A stretch of DNA of 64,000 bases from the NCBI GenBank assembly GCA_963976815.1, contig CAXBLU010000002.1, positions 496,001 to 560,000 of the forward strand, in the 5' to 3' direction. Positions within the stretch are counted from its first letter, which is position 1; every line of letters starts with the position of its first letter. A model generated the notes under the pieces. It did not search any database. It was not told where the DNA came from and saw nothing but the letters and a program-made list of their open reading frames with translations. A program made the position numbers and the translations under genes. Shown piece after piece: positions 50,588 to 61,450 of this stretch. The stretch comes from JAHRVQ01 sp963976815. GTDB taxonomy: Bacteria; Pseudomonadota; Gammaproteobacteria; Pseudomonadales; Azotimanducaceae.

Positions 50588-51454
50588 ATGAGTCAAAATA
50601 TGGATTGGAATGGTCTGCAGTTTTTGCTCGCCCTGGCCCAGTACAAGACCCTACCCCGGGCCGCTGAAGCGCTGGGCGTCAATAGAACCACGGTTTCCCG
50701 TCGAATCGAGCAGATGGAGGCGGCGCTGGAGGTGAGGCTGGTGGATAAAACCGGTCGCGAGCTGGCTCTGACCACCGCAGGACAGGAAGCTGTTGCAGCG
50801 GCAGAACTGATTGAGGGGGAAGTTCAGAGCCTGCAGCGAAGCGTGCTGGGCAGGGACCAACAGTTGTCCGGTGAAATTCGCGTGACGCTGACGCAGGGTA
50901 TTGGCTGTTTGCTCGCTCCTTATCTGGCCAGGTTTCAGACTGAGTACCCTGATATCCTGCTTGATCTCCATGTCACCAACGCCTCAGAAGACCTGCAATT
51001 GCTCGAATCTGATATTGCTCTGCGATTCACAACTCATCCATCGGAACAATTGATTGGCCGGCTGCTCGCTCGACCGAAGATGGCGATTTATGCGGGTCAG
51101 GAGTTGGCCAGGCGGCTGCCTGAGGTTGAAGAAGTTGAGTTTGTCAGTACCTATGTGACAGCTGAAATGCCAGATCTGGGTGCGGGTAAAAAAATTCACA
51201 GGGTGATCTACACCAATTCCATTGATGTGGCTAAAGAATTGGTTGCCGCGGGCCGGGGTGTTACACAAATTCCCTGCTATATGGCGGAGGATGATCCAAG
51301 GCTAGTAAGAATTTCTGCGACGCAAAGCGACCCCTTGCCAGAAATCTGGCTGCTCTATCATCCGCGTTTGCGCACGCAGTTGCGCATTCGGAGGTTTACT
51401 GAATATCTGGTGGCCTGCTTCGAAGAGCTAAAACCTGCAATTGAAGCGGGATAA
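50588..51454 (+). CDS. LysR family transcriptional regulator
   Basis: LTTR of 288 residues. The N-terminal winged HTH is clear: LQFLLALAQYKTLPRAAEAL followed by GVNRTTVSRRIEQME. The C-terminal part is a LysR substrate-binding domain. Divergent from the small exported protein. The stop lies 7 bp before the RAYT-B1 element. Effector unknown. Confidence 0.9.
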   Translation: MSQNMDWNGLQFLLALAQYKTLPRAAEALGVNRTTVSRRIEQMEAALEVRLVDKTGRELALTTAGQEAVAAAELIEGEVQSLQRSVLGRDQQLSGEIRVTLTQGIGCLLAPYLARFQTEYPDILLDLHVTNASEDLQLLESDIALRFTTHPSEQLIGRLLARPKMAIYAGQELARRLPEVEEVEFVSTYVTAEMPDLGAGKKIHRVIYTNSIDVAKELVAAGRGVTQIPCYMAEDDPRLVRISATQSDPLPEIWLLYHPRLRTQLRIRRFTEYLVACFEELKPAIEAG

Positions 51455-51461
51455 GCAGCTA

Positions 51462-52276
51462 GGGGACAGTTTACCTATCTCCCACAACCTAAATCAGCTT
51501 CTTCTTACAACAAACCCCGATATTTCCGCTACCGGGAGTTTAGTCCGACACCGAAAATGGTCATGTTTTTGTGCAGAGATTCATTAATGCCTCGCATGCC
51601 CAGATTGGTTGTTCCTGGTTATCCGCATCACGTCACTCAACGCGGTAATCGGCGCCAGAAAACTTTCTTCAATACTGAAGACTATCGGGCATACCTCGAT
51701 CTAATAGCTATCGCGAAACCAAAAGCAGGGTGTGATATCTGGGCATACTGTCTTATGCCAAACCATGTTCATTTTGTTATCGTTCCCGAACATGAAGACA
51801 GCCTTTTTCTTCTGTTCAAGGAAGCTCATCGTCGTTATACGCGTCGGATTAACTTCCGGGAAAATTGGCGTGGGCATCTGTGGCAGGAGCGTTTTCACTC
51901 TTTCGTTATGGATGAACAACATCTCAATGCCACGGTAAAGTATGTGGAACTAAACCCAGTTAAGGCGAGGCTTTGCAACAACCCTCAGGATTGGCAGTGG
52001 TCCAGCGTTCACGCTCACCTCAGTTCCAACGATGACGGATTTGTTTCAGTTAGACCCATGCTGGAAAAGTTTCCGAACTGGTCCGGGTATCTCGAACAAG
52101 GTGATTCCGAAAATAAATTTGAAAGGATACGAAAACACACACGGACAGGCCGCCCCCTCGGCAGCATAAGCTTTATCGAAACCCTGGAAGCAATGACGGG
52201 GAAAATGTTAAAGCCCCGAAAACCAGGACCTAAAAAGGATTAGATGAACATCCGCTGATGTAGCTGATTGGGAGAG

Positions 52277-52294
<18 letters not shown>
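51462..52294. mobile_element. RAYT family-B element, copy 1
   Basis: 833-bp single-gene element. Left end GGGGACAGTTTACCTATCTC (51462-), right end TAGGTAAACTGTCCCTC (to 52294): terminal inverted repeats of about 17 bp. It fills the entire gap between the convergent LysR and hybrid kinase genes; its right end contains the kinase stop codon. Its 3' ~455 bp appear identical to copy 2 at 56497-57330. Confidence 0.9.
51587..52243 (+). CDS. REP-associated tyrosine transposase (RAYT), family B, copy 1
   Basis: 218-residue Y1 transposase starting at MPRMPRLVVPGYPHHVTQRG; an ORF start at 51557 is not used because copy 2 lacks it. HUH motif PNHVHFVIV, Tyr helix HLNATVKYVELNPVKARL with catalytic Tyr, basic tail KPRKPGPKKD. 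Differs from copy 2 at a few residues in the first half only. Intact. Confidence 0.92.
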   Translation: MPRMPRLVVPGYPHHVTQRGNRRQKTFFNTEDYRAYLDLIAIAKPKAGCDIWAYCLMPNHVHFVIVPEHEDSLFLLFKEAHRRYTRRINFRENWRGHLWQERFHSFVMDEQHLNATVKYVELNPVKARLCNNPQDWQWSSVHAHLSSNDDGFVSVRPMLEKFPNWSGYLEQGDSENKFERIRKHTRTGRPLGSISFIETLEAMTGKMLKPRKPGPKKD

Positions 52295-54772
<2,478 letters not shown>

Positions 54773-55111
54773 CTTTAGTTAGTATAGGTCACCCCTGAAA
54801 TTACACGGTAAAATGCAGTAACTATTAGTAGCGGTAGAATTCTTCCAGGATGTGTCTCGGCAATGGCTCCAGAGCTGAAACTGATTGATTCATTCAATCA
54901 AGTAGAAATTTGCTTTATTGGGGGAGTTTTTCCCGAAATTGAAGGTACAAACGGGACTCAATTGAGAAGGTATTGGGTATTCTGTCCCACCATTCAGTCT
55001 AATGGATTGTGTCATCACTGCTCAGGATGAGTGGTTGAAAGAGCCGCGATCTCATTGAGGTTTGTGTACCCTGTCCCTTAGCGCTGATTTTATACTTTCG
55101 AAGGAGCCAGC
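54773..55111. other. Divergent intergenic region with a possible RAYT-B scrap
   Basis: 339 bp between the divergent kinase and sulfatase genes. GTACCCTGTCCCTTAG near 55068 resembles the RAYT-B right end weakly. AAGGAG lies 7 bp before the sulfatase ATG. No gene seen. Confidence 0.4.
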
Positions 55112-56527
55112 ATGAGCCAGCCAAATATACTTTTTATCTATTCAGACCAGCATCGAGCAGATGTTATGGGATGTGCTGGCAACTCGCTGATTGAAACACC
55201 GAATCTGGACAGGCTTGCCAATGAAGGCGTGAGGTTTACAAACGCCTGGACAGAAAGCCCAATCTGTCAGCCTGCCAGAACGTCTCTCTTAACGGGGAAG
55301 TACCCCCATCAACACGGCATCATTGGTAATTTTACTGGCGAGTGCGATCCTGCCTGGCAAACTTATCCTAAGAACCTGCAGCAGGCGGGATACACCACGG
55401 CAGTCATTGGTAAGACGCATTATTCAAACTGGCCAATGGGTAAAGAGAAGGAGCCTGCGCCCAGTGATGAATGGTTAGAAAGCTTCGGCTACGATCATGT
55501 CGTAGAAGAATTTGATCGATATGTTCATATTAACTACGAGACGCCATATACGCAGTTTGTTAAAGATCGTGGAGACTTTGAAGCTTACCAGCAGGCTGTG
55601 CGTGATCGATTTAGAATTGGGGACCGACACTGGGAAGCCGTCACGAGTCCGTTACCTCAAGAACTGGATCTCACGAGCTTTCTCACAAGCGAAGCCCAGA
55701 GCTGGCTGCAAGCTCAATCCGAGGACAAGCCCTGGTTTCTAAATCTCGCGTTCGTGCAGCCCCATGTACCGTTGATGGGTGACCCGCAATGGGCGGAGTT
55801 TTACAAAAACGTGATGATCCCAAGAAGTACAACGGCGATACCAGAATCGGGGATTGAGTCCTGGGCTCAGCACCTGGAAGTATTACGAAAACACTCCCAC
55901 AGCGAACTCTTAACTGACGAGTTTGTTCTGGCAGGTGCCAGGCAATACTACGCAATGGTGTCATTGATCGATCAGAAAATCGGAGAGCTTCTAGATAGCC
56001 TTGAAGCCAGGGGGGAACTTGATAACACACTCATCATTTATGCGTCGGACCATGGAGAAATGTTGGGTGATCATGGTTTGATGGCGAAGATGTGTTTCTA
56101 CAAATCTTCGGTTCGTATTCCGATGATTATTCGTCCTCCTGGTGGGTCTGAACCGATGGTCTGTGACAGTCCGGTACAAGCTTTTGATATGGTTCCCACC
56201 ATGCTCGATGCCGCGGGCGCTGCCTCCATGAAAGACTCTCCCGCTGAATCTCTCTTGCCGCTACTAAACGGAGAAACCCATAGCGCACGCGAACTCGCCC
56301 ACAGCATGATTCGCATACGTCCGGACATGCCAACCTGGGTGGCGGTGACCGATGGCAACTACCGCCTGACCTATGAAAAGAGTACCCAGGAATGTGTAGA
56401 ACTCTTTGATCTCAATAGCGATCCCAACGAAAACGAGAACCTTATTGGGGCTTCTTCAGCAGAAGCGGAACGCCAGCGCTTGCTTGAACTTAGTTTGGGG
56501 ACAGTTTACCTATCTCCCACAACCTAA
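55112..56527 (+). CDS. Type I sulfatase (formylglycine-dependent)
   Basis: Sulfuric ester hydrolase of the alkaline-phosphatase fold, 471 residues. The active-site motif is C52-Q-P-A-R (CxPxR), where Cys is converted to formylglycine; metal ligands are in YSDQHRADVMG (10-20) and DHGEMLGDHG. No signal peptide is seen, so it would be cytoplasmic, as in choline- or sugar-sulfatase relatives. The C-terminal residues GTVYLSPTT and the stop come from the RAYT-B2 left end. The next gene, convergent, is an alpha/alpha-toroid-like protein. Substrate unknown. Confidence 0.9.
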   Translation: MSQPNILFIYSDQHRADVMGCAGNSLIETPNLDRLANEGVRFTNAWTESPICQPARTSLLTGKYPHQHGIIGNFTGECDPAWQTYPKNLQQAGYTTAVIGKTHYSNWPMGKEKEPAPSDEWLESFGYDHVVEEFDRYVHINYETPYTQFVKDRGDFEAYQQAVRDRFRIGDRHWEAVTSPLPQELDLTSFLTSEAQSWLQAQSEDKPWFLNLAFVQPHVPLMGDPQWAEFYKNVMIPRSTTAIPESGIESWAQHLEVLRKHSHSELLTDEFVLAGARQYYAMVSLIDQKIGELLDSLEARGELDNTLIIYASDHGEMLGDHGLMAKMCFYKSSVRIPMIIRPPGGSEPMVCDSPVQAFDMVPTMLDAAGAASMKDSPAESLLPLLNGETHSARELAHSMIRIRPDMPTWVAVTDGNYRLTYEKSTQECVELFDLNSDPNENENLIGASSAEAERQRLLELSLGTVYLSPTT

Positions 56528-57330
56528 ATCAGCTTCTTCTTACAACAACCCCCGATATTTCTGCTACCCATGTGTTTAGTCCGACACCGAAAATGGTCAT
56601 GTTCTTGTGCTGAGATTCATCAATGCCTCGCATGCCCAGATTGGTCGTTCCTGGTTATCCGCATCACGTCACTCAACGCGGTAATCGACGCCAGAAAACT
56701 TTCTTCAATACTGAAGACTATCAGGCATACCTCGATTTAATAGCTATCGCGAAACCGAAAGCAGGGTGTGATATCTGGGCATACTGTCTTATGCCTAATC
56801 ATGTTCATTTTGTCATTGTTCCCGAGTTTGAAGACAGCCTGGCCCTTTTGTTCAAGGAAGCGCATCGTCGTTATACGCGTCGGATTAACTTCCGGGAAAA
56901 TTGGCGTGGGCATCTGTGGCAGGAGCGTTTTCACTCTTTCGTTATGGATGAACAACATCTCAATGCCACGGTAAAGTATGTGGAACTAAACCCAGTTAAG
57001 GCGAGGCTTTGCAACAACCCTCAGGATTGGCAGTGGTCCAGCGTTCACGCTCACCTCAGTTCCAACGATGACGGATTTGTTTCAGTTAGACCCATGCTGG
57101 AAAAGTTTCCGAACTGGTCCGGGTATCTCGAACAAGGTGATTCCGAAAATAAATTTGAAAGGATACGAAAACACACACGGACAGGCCGCCCCCTCGGCAG
57201 CATAAGCTTTATCGAAACCCTGGAAGCAATGACGGGGAAAATGTTAAAGCCCCGAAAACCAGGACCTAAAAAGGATTAGATGAACATCCGCTGATGTAGC
57301 TGATTGGGAGAGTTAGGTAAACTGTCCCTC
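56497..57330. mobile_element. RAYT family-B element, copy 2
   Basis: 834 bp, same ends as copy 1 (left GGGGACAGTTTACCTATCTC at 56497, right TAGGTAAACTGTCCCTC to 57330). It fills the whole gap between the convergent sulfatase and toroid genes and supplies both of their stop codons. The first half differs from copy 1 at many sites; the last ~455 bp look identical. Confidence 0.9.
56623..57279 (+). CDS. REP-associated tyrosine transposase (RAYT), family B, copy 2
   Basis: 218-residue Y1 transposase. HUH motif PNHVHFVIV, Tyr helix HLNATVKYVELNPVKARL, basic tail KPRKPGPKKD. Compared with copy 1 the changes are in the first 85 residues (for example EFEDSLALLF versus EHEDSLFLLF). Intact and probably mobile. 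Confidence 0.92.
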   Translation: MPRMPRLVVPGYPHHVTQRGNRRQKTFFNTEDYQAYLDLIAIAKPKAGCDIWAYCLMPNHVHFVIVPEFEDSLALLFKEAHRRYTRRINFRENWRGHLWQERFHSFVMDEQHLNATVKYVELNPVKARLCNNPQDWQWSSVHAHLSSNDDGFVSVRPMLEKFPNWSGYLEQGDSENKFERIRKHTRTGRPLGSISFIETLEAMTGKMLKPRKPGPKKD

Positions 57331-58785
57331 CAGTTCATAACTGAAAGACAAAATTTGAGTGCTGGCTGATCGATTCAATTCAATCGTCAGGTTATCGAGA
57401 TCTGCACTGAGATGGCAATCTGTATCAAACACCAGCGCTAACCCATGAATATGTAGAGTATGGTGATTCAGTTGGATGGCGTCACTAAATTCTAAACTCG
57501 CTGTGTTGACGCCCTCATCAGCAGCCATCCTGAGCGTAACAGAACGCTGGCCAAGCTCACCCTCAACTCGCCCCTTGAATCGCATCCGGCACCAGTGAAC
57601 CTGACCATGCTCATCCAGCCAATGAATCGTAAATGGGTGATATTGGTCGGTGCCGTGAAAGCTAATCGATGAGGACTCGAGGCCCAGCATAATGTCTTTT
57701 GAAAGGTAGGCTTCTACAGAACGATGAGGTTCATCTGATATCTGTTGCTGAATATGTCGCTCGCCGTGAAAACCATTCAGGCAGTTTGTGACACCATCCG
57801 GCAGCAGAGTTGCGGAAAACGCGGCGATTGGCCCCAGGCAAAAATCGTGGGCATGTTGCAGGTTATCGGTGGACTCTGGAAGCGGCGCAGTGTTTCTGTT
57901 GGTTGCAGCCCAGATCCAAAGCCCCAGTGCGGCAACATACTGTTGCATATCCATGCCATAAGAACGTGACCATGGCCCGCACAGGTTTTTCATGTCTGCA
58001 TGATAGTACCTGGCCACGTCTTCCCAGAGCGCAACGCTCATCCGCCGCCCCATAGATGATAGGTCAGCAGAAAAGTTCTGCCAAAGCCCCAGGGCAAAAA
58101 AGTTGATGCCGTAGTACGTGGGTGAATTGTATTCCTGGAAAGCGTTGTGTTGACTAAATCGTTGAGCGATATCATCTGCATATTCAAGCGCCCCTCTGCG
58201 GCCTTGATCATCGATTAGTTCACCGCATTCGACCTCGAGCCAGGCCTTCATCAAAGCGATGTTGGTATAGGTAACAGGCACCCGGTTCACCGGTTCGCCT
58301 TCGATACACTTCTTAAGCGCCGAATCGATTGCAGCCTGCAAACTTGCTGGCATCAGGTCGCCTTCTAGTTTACGCCACAACAACAGGACAGTGCCGATAA
58401 ACTGACGCCAGTTTGGATCGTAGTCTTTCCACATCACAGCCGGCGCCGGCGGGTCGGGTTCCTGGGGTGCTCGCTTAAACGTACCGTGCCAGACCTCGCC
58501 TGGTACATCGTACTGATTCGCCAGCACCTGCTGGGCAATATTTTCCGCTTGAATCAGATCGGATTCATTTCGAGCAAAAAAGCGGACTTGAAGCACCAGG
58601 CCAAAGGCAAACCAGAGCGATTCTCGAACCATGTGCTGTTCTGGGTTTTGGGGGTATCGCAGCAGACCTTGCACGGGATCATAGAGAGGTTCCATCCACG
58701 ACATGGAAGCTTGTAGTAGCGACTCAGCTCCGGAGTTTTCTTGCAATCGTTTCTGTATTTGTTTTCTGGTGGTGCTGTGATTCAT
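57313..58785 (-). CDS. Alpha/alpha-toroid-like protein, DUF2264-like
   Basis: A 490-residue soluble protein with no signal peptide. The first ~330 residues are repeated amphipathic helices rich in Trp/Tyr/His (VMWKDYDPNWRQFIG, YNSPTYYGINFFALG, CGPWSRSYGMDMQQYVAAL), as in (alpha/alpha)6 barrels of glycan-active enzymes. The remainder is beta-rich, like the C-terminal domain of polysaccharide lyases. I suggest DUF2264 or a related family, but this is not certain. Convergent with a type I sulfatase, so a role on sulfated glycans is plausible. The last residues LEGQFT and the stop come from the RAYT-B2 right end. Confidence 0.7.
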   Translation of the reverse strand: MNHSTTRKQIQKRLQENSGAESLLQASMSWMEPLYDPVQGLLRYPQNPEQHMVRESLWFAFGLVLQVRFFARNESDLIQAENIAQQVLANQYDVPGEVWHGTFKRAPQEPDPPAPAVMWKDYDPNWRQFIGTVLLLWRKLEGDLMPASLQAAIDSALKKCIEGEPVNRVPVTYTNIALMKAWLEVECGELIDDQGRRGALEYADDIAQRFSQHNAFQEYNSPTYYGINFFALGLWQNFSADLSSMGRRMSVALWEDVARYYHADMKNLCGPWSRSYGMDMQQYVAALGLWIWAATNRNTAPLPESTDNLQHAHDFCLGPIAAFSATLLPDGVTNCLNGFHGERHIQQQISDEPHRSVEAYLSKDIMLGLESSSISFHGTDQYHPFTIHWLDEHGQVHWCRMRFKGRVEGELGQRSVTLRMAADEGVNTASLEFSDAIQLNHHTLHIHGLALVFDTDCHLSADLDNLTIELNRSASTQILSFSYELEGQFT

Positions 58786-58860
58786 GTTACTGGAGGCAAA
58801 GCGTTCGGATTTGAGATTAGCATAGCACTCAATGATTGTGGGACGAGAATTGTACCCGCG

Positions 58861-59060
58861 TCACGCAGCTTTCTTTCTCGCTTCTGAGAGATCGTATTCA
58901 GCTTGCATTCGCACCCACATCGCTGCCGATGTGCCGAGCGTGTTCTCTAATTCGATAGCGAAGGAGGGGATATACCGCGCTTGCCATTTACAATCTTATT
59001 CACCTTTCTAGGCGAGCAACCGCACAGTTTCACAAGTTCTGTCTGATTTACTGTGTGTAC
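58861..59060 (-). pseudogene. HigA-like antitoxin (XRE) pseudogene
   Basis: The minus strand encodes VNQTELVKLCGCSPRKVNKI then VNGKRGIS in one frame, and after a one-base slip near 58960-58970 the other frame gives FAIELENTLGTSAAMWVRMQ then AEYDLSEARKK and a stop. This is the HigA/VapI HTH order. No start codon is in frame and no HigB toxin is adjacent, so it is a degraded relic. Confidence 0.75.
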
Positions 59061-59185
59061 ATGGTATCAACTCATAGTATTGTCGTGTCGATTATATTGG
59101 GAAATGTCGACACATTTGTTTGCATGTCGATGCAGCCAGCATACCCTCGCTACATGTCATAGGCTGCAGACCAACCCCATAGATT

Positions 59186-59301
59186 CGAAAGGCTGGAAGC
59201 ACTGACGGGGAAATGTTTAAGCCCAGAAAATTATGCCCAAAAAGAACTAGATGAACATCCGTTGATATAGCTGATTGGGAGAGTTAGGTAAACTGTCCCT
59301 C
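59186..59301 (+). pseudogene. RAYT family-B 3' remnant
   Basis: About 116 bp matching the last codons of family B (LEALTGK- region), its short tail and the complete right end TAGGTAAACTGTCCCTC, with small deletions. It abuts the family-A remnant directly. Confidence 0.85.
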
Positions 59302-59489
59302 GAAACGCTCAACCGCTTATCGACTTATCGTTGGCGAGCGACTATCTGTAGAAGCCATACATAGAATCAGGCACTGCTTAAACAGGGGGGTCGTTCTGGG
59401 TAGCCAGGCATTTCGTGGACAGGTTGCCGCATTGCAGGGATAACGTTAGCTTGCTTTGTCAGCTGGACCTGGCACTTGGGTCTGACCCC
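59302..59489 (+). pseudogene. RAYT family-A 3' remnant
   Basis: Last ~50 codons of a family-A RAYT (YRLIVGERLSVEAIHRIRHC-like, then GSQAFRGQVAAL) and the right end AGCTGGACCTGGCACTTGGG plus TCTGACCCC. Directly joined to the family-B remnant on its left. Confidence 0.85.
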
Positions 59490-59654
59490 ATAGATCCCGC
59501 AGAAGGGGTGACGCCGGCTATCGCGGCTGAGATTGCTCAGGCGTTAGAAGCCGGCCTTAGGTACAACACGGTATTCCTTGAAGCGTTCGATGCGGCTCAC
59601 GCTAGGCTTGTTTATACATCGGGTATCCGTGCACTAAGGGGAACACAGGTCTAG
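59490..59654 (+). other. Coding-like fragment of unknown gene
   Basis: An open frame from the RAYT-A remnant to TAG at 59654 reads VTPAIAAEIAQALEAGLRYN and on, with coding-like composition. No start or family is visible. It may be the 3' stump of a gene cut by the element; the rest of the region to the sigma gene (59655-59816) is noncoding and should contain its promoter. Confidence 0.3.
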
Positions 59655-59816
59655 TCGAAGCAGGACGTATTTCGTGATCTGTTGACGGTTCGGTCTTTGG
59701 ATGGTTGAAGCCAGGTAATTTTCGATTCAAGCTCCGGTAAAGTTTTTTTAATCCAATTAGCGGATTTTTATTCCTGATTCGTCATTGCTTAAACAACTAC
59801 GTCTTGAGTTAAGCGT

Positions 59817-60371
59817 ATGGTAGACCACAGTCGATGGGGGGAACTTTATTTGTCCCTACGCAAACAGTTGATCGGGGTTGCGGCCAAGATCGCGCCTCTA
59901 AGGGACGTCGAAGATATCGTCCAGGAGGCCTATGTACGCCTGTGTCTTGTAAAAGACCCGGCGGATGTCGAGCAGCCTCAATCATATCTGTTTCGTATAG
60001 TTCGGAATCTGGCGCTCGATCATAAAAAAAGTGCTGAAAATACACGTACGGACACAATTGCTAACATAGACGAATATCTCGAGGAACACGTCGACCGAAC
60101 CCTCCACTCAGCAACGACTAACGAGGAGTTCGCTGTATTTTGTGAGGCGGTCAGGCATTTGCCAACACAATGCCGCAAAGCTTTTGTGTTGAAAAAGGTC
60201 TATGGCTATTCGCAACAAGAAATCACGGATGAATTGGGTTTGTCCGAGAGCACCGTCGAGAAGCACATCGCGCTTGGTATCAAGCGCTGTGCGCAATTTA
60301 TGGAGCGTCATTATGTAATCGACACACCGGTCATCGGTAGTGTGACGAAGCTCGGAGGCAAAGAGGGATGA
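59817..60371 (+). CDS. ECF sigma factor (FecI-like)
   Basis: RNA polymerase sigma factor of the extracytoplasmic-function group, 184 residues. Region 2 (DVEDIVQEAYVRLCLV, then SYLFRIVRNLALDHKK) and region 4 (LKKVYGYSQQEITDELGL, then SESTVEKHIALGIKRC) are present. It should direct transcription of the receptor gene downstream. The stop overlaps the FecR start (ATGA). The promoter would be in 59655-59816, next to RAYT remnants. Confidence 0.9.
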   Translation: MVDHSRWGELYLSLRKQLIGVAAKIAPLRDVEDIVQEAYVRLCLVKDPADVEQPQSYLFRIVRNLALDHKKSAENTRTDTIANIDEYLEEHVDRTLHSATTNEEFAVFCEAVRHLPTQCRKAFVLKKVYGYSQQEITDELGLSESTVEKHIALGIKRCAQFMERHYVIDTPVIGSVTKLGGKEG

Positions 60372-61432
60372 GTACGCACCGACTACATGAAGAAACACAA
60401 CGCGAAGACGAGGCGAGTTTATGGCTTGCTAAGATTGAGCGCGGGTTATCACCGTCGGAAGTGGCGGCCTTAAATCATTGGTTTGCAGCAGATTCGGGCA
60501 ATAAGCCTACATTACTTCGTTTTGCGAGCTTGTGGGACAAGATGGATGTGATATCTCGCTTGTCGGAGATTGTTCCGCGCCAGCGACCAAGACAATCCTT
60601 CGTCACGCCCTGGGTAGCGATAGCAGCGGCGCTAGTTGTTGCGATTGCGCTGGGGATGTGGGTTCGTGGTACCTTCTGGCTCACGCCGGCGGCAAGCGAA
60701 AACCATATCGCAAGCACCCAGTCAGGCGTGTTCGAAACCGCGGTAGGTTCGCAATCCACCGTACAATTGTCAGACGGTACACGCCTGTGGCTCAACACTG
60801 ACTCACGGGTGCAGGTGCAATATAGTGCTGTACAACGGCTAATCTATCTGGAGCATGGCGAAATACTGATAGAAGTGGCACATAACAAATCACGCCCCTT
60901 GAGTGTGCTTGTACTTGATCGGGTGGTGCAGGCGGTCGGAACTGCCTTCTCGGTTCAAATCAAAGAAGATTCTGAAATTGAATTAATGGTGAAGGAAGGC
61001 CGTGTGATCGTGGGCATCCGGCCACCATCGACATTGAAAGATACCCGGTCCTCGAAACACCCGATAATTGTTCCGGACCCGATGACCGTTAACAAAGATG
61101 AACGGGTGAGTCTGCGCGCCACGACTGAACAGGTAGAAGCGATTGATGATGAAGATATCGAAGTAAAGCTATCCTGGCGTAGCGGTAACCTTATTTTTCG
61201 CGGTGACTCTCTTGCGACTGTCGCTAAAGAAATTTCTCGATACACGCAGGTAGAATTCGTCTTCAAAAATGACGACCTGAAAGTGGTGCGTGTCGCGGGT
61301 ATGTTTAAGGCTAGTGATGTAGCGGGCTTTCTCGAAGCACTGAAGGCTAATTTTAATATAGTATCCGAGAAACTCGACAATGATCGCATCCTTCTTAAGT
61401 CTGCACCCTTAGCAGAAGTTGATTCGAATTAG
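60368..61432 (+). CDS. FecR-like anti-sigma factor
   Basis: Inner-membrane regulator of 354 residues. N-terminal cytoplasmic DUF4880 domain (15-62, ASLWLAKIERGLSPSEVAAL), one helix (about 79-99), periplasmic FecR domain (about 115-215), and a C-terminal STN-like domain (about 275-350, FRGDSLATVAKEISRYTQVEF). It receives the signal from the TonB receptor and releases the sigma factor. Coupled to the sigma gene by a 4-bp overlap; followed after 18 bp by the receptor. Confidence 0.9.
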   Translation: MSTHRLHEETQREDEASLWLAKIERGLSPSEVAALNHWFAADSGNKPTLLRFASLWDKMDVISRLSEIVPRQRPRQSFVTPWVAIAAALVVAIALGMWVRGTFWLTPAASENHIASTQSGVFETAVGSQSTVQLSDGTRLWLNTDSRVQVQYSAVQRLIYLEHGEILIEVAHNKSRPLSVLVLDRVVQAVGTAFSVQIKEDSEIELMVKEGRVIVGIRPPSTLKDTRSSKHPIIVPDPMTVNKDERVSLRATTEQVEAIDDEDIEVKLSWRSGNLIFRGDSLATVAKEISRYTQVEFVFKNDDLKVVRVAGMFKASDVAGFLEALKANFNIVSEKLDNDRILLKSAPLAEVDSN

Positions 61433-61450
61433 ACGGAGTTCGTATCTTCG

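Noticed and set aside
51557..51586. Longer start for RAYT-B copy 1
   Set aside because: Copy 2 has no equivalent and similarity begins at MPRMPRL.
59415..59654. A 79-residue ORF
   Set aside because: Its first half is the RAYT-A remnant and right end; only the last part looks coding and has no start or family.
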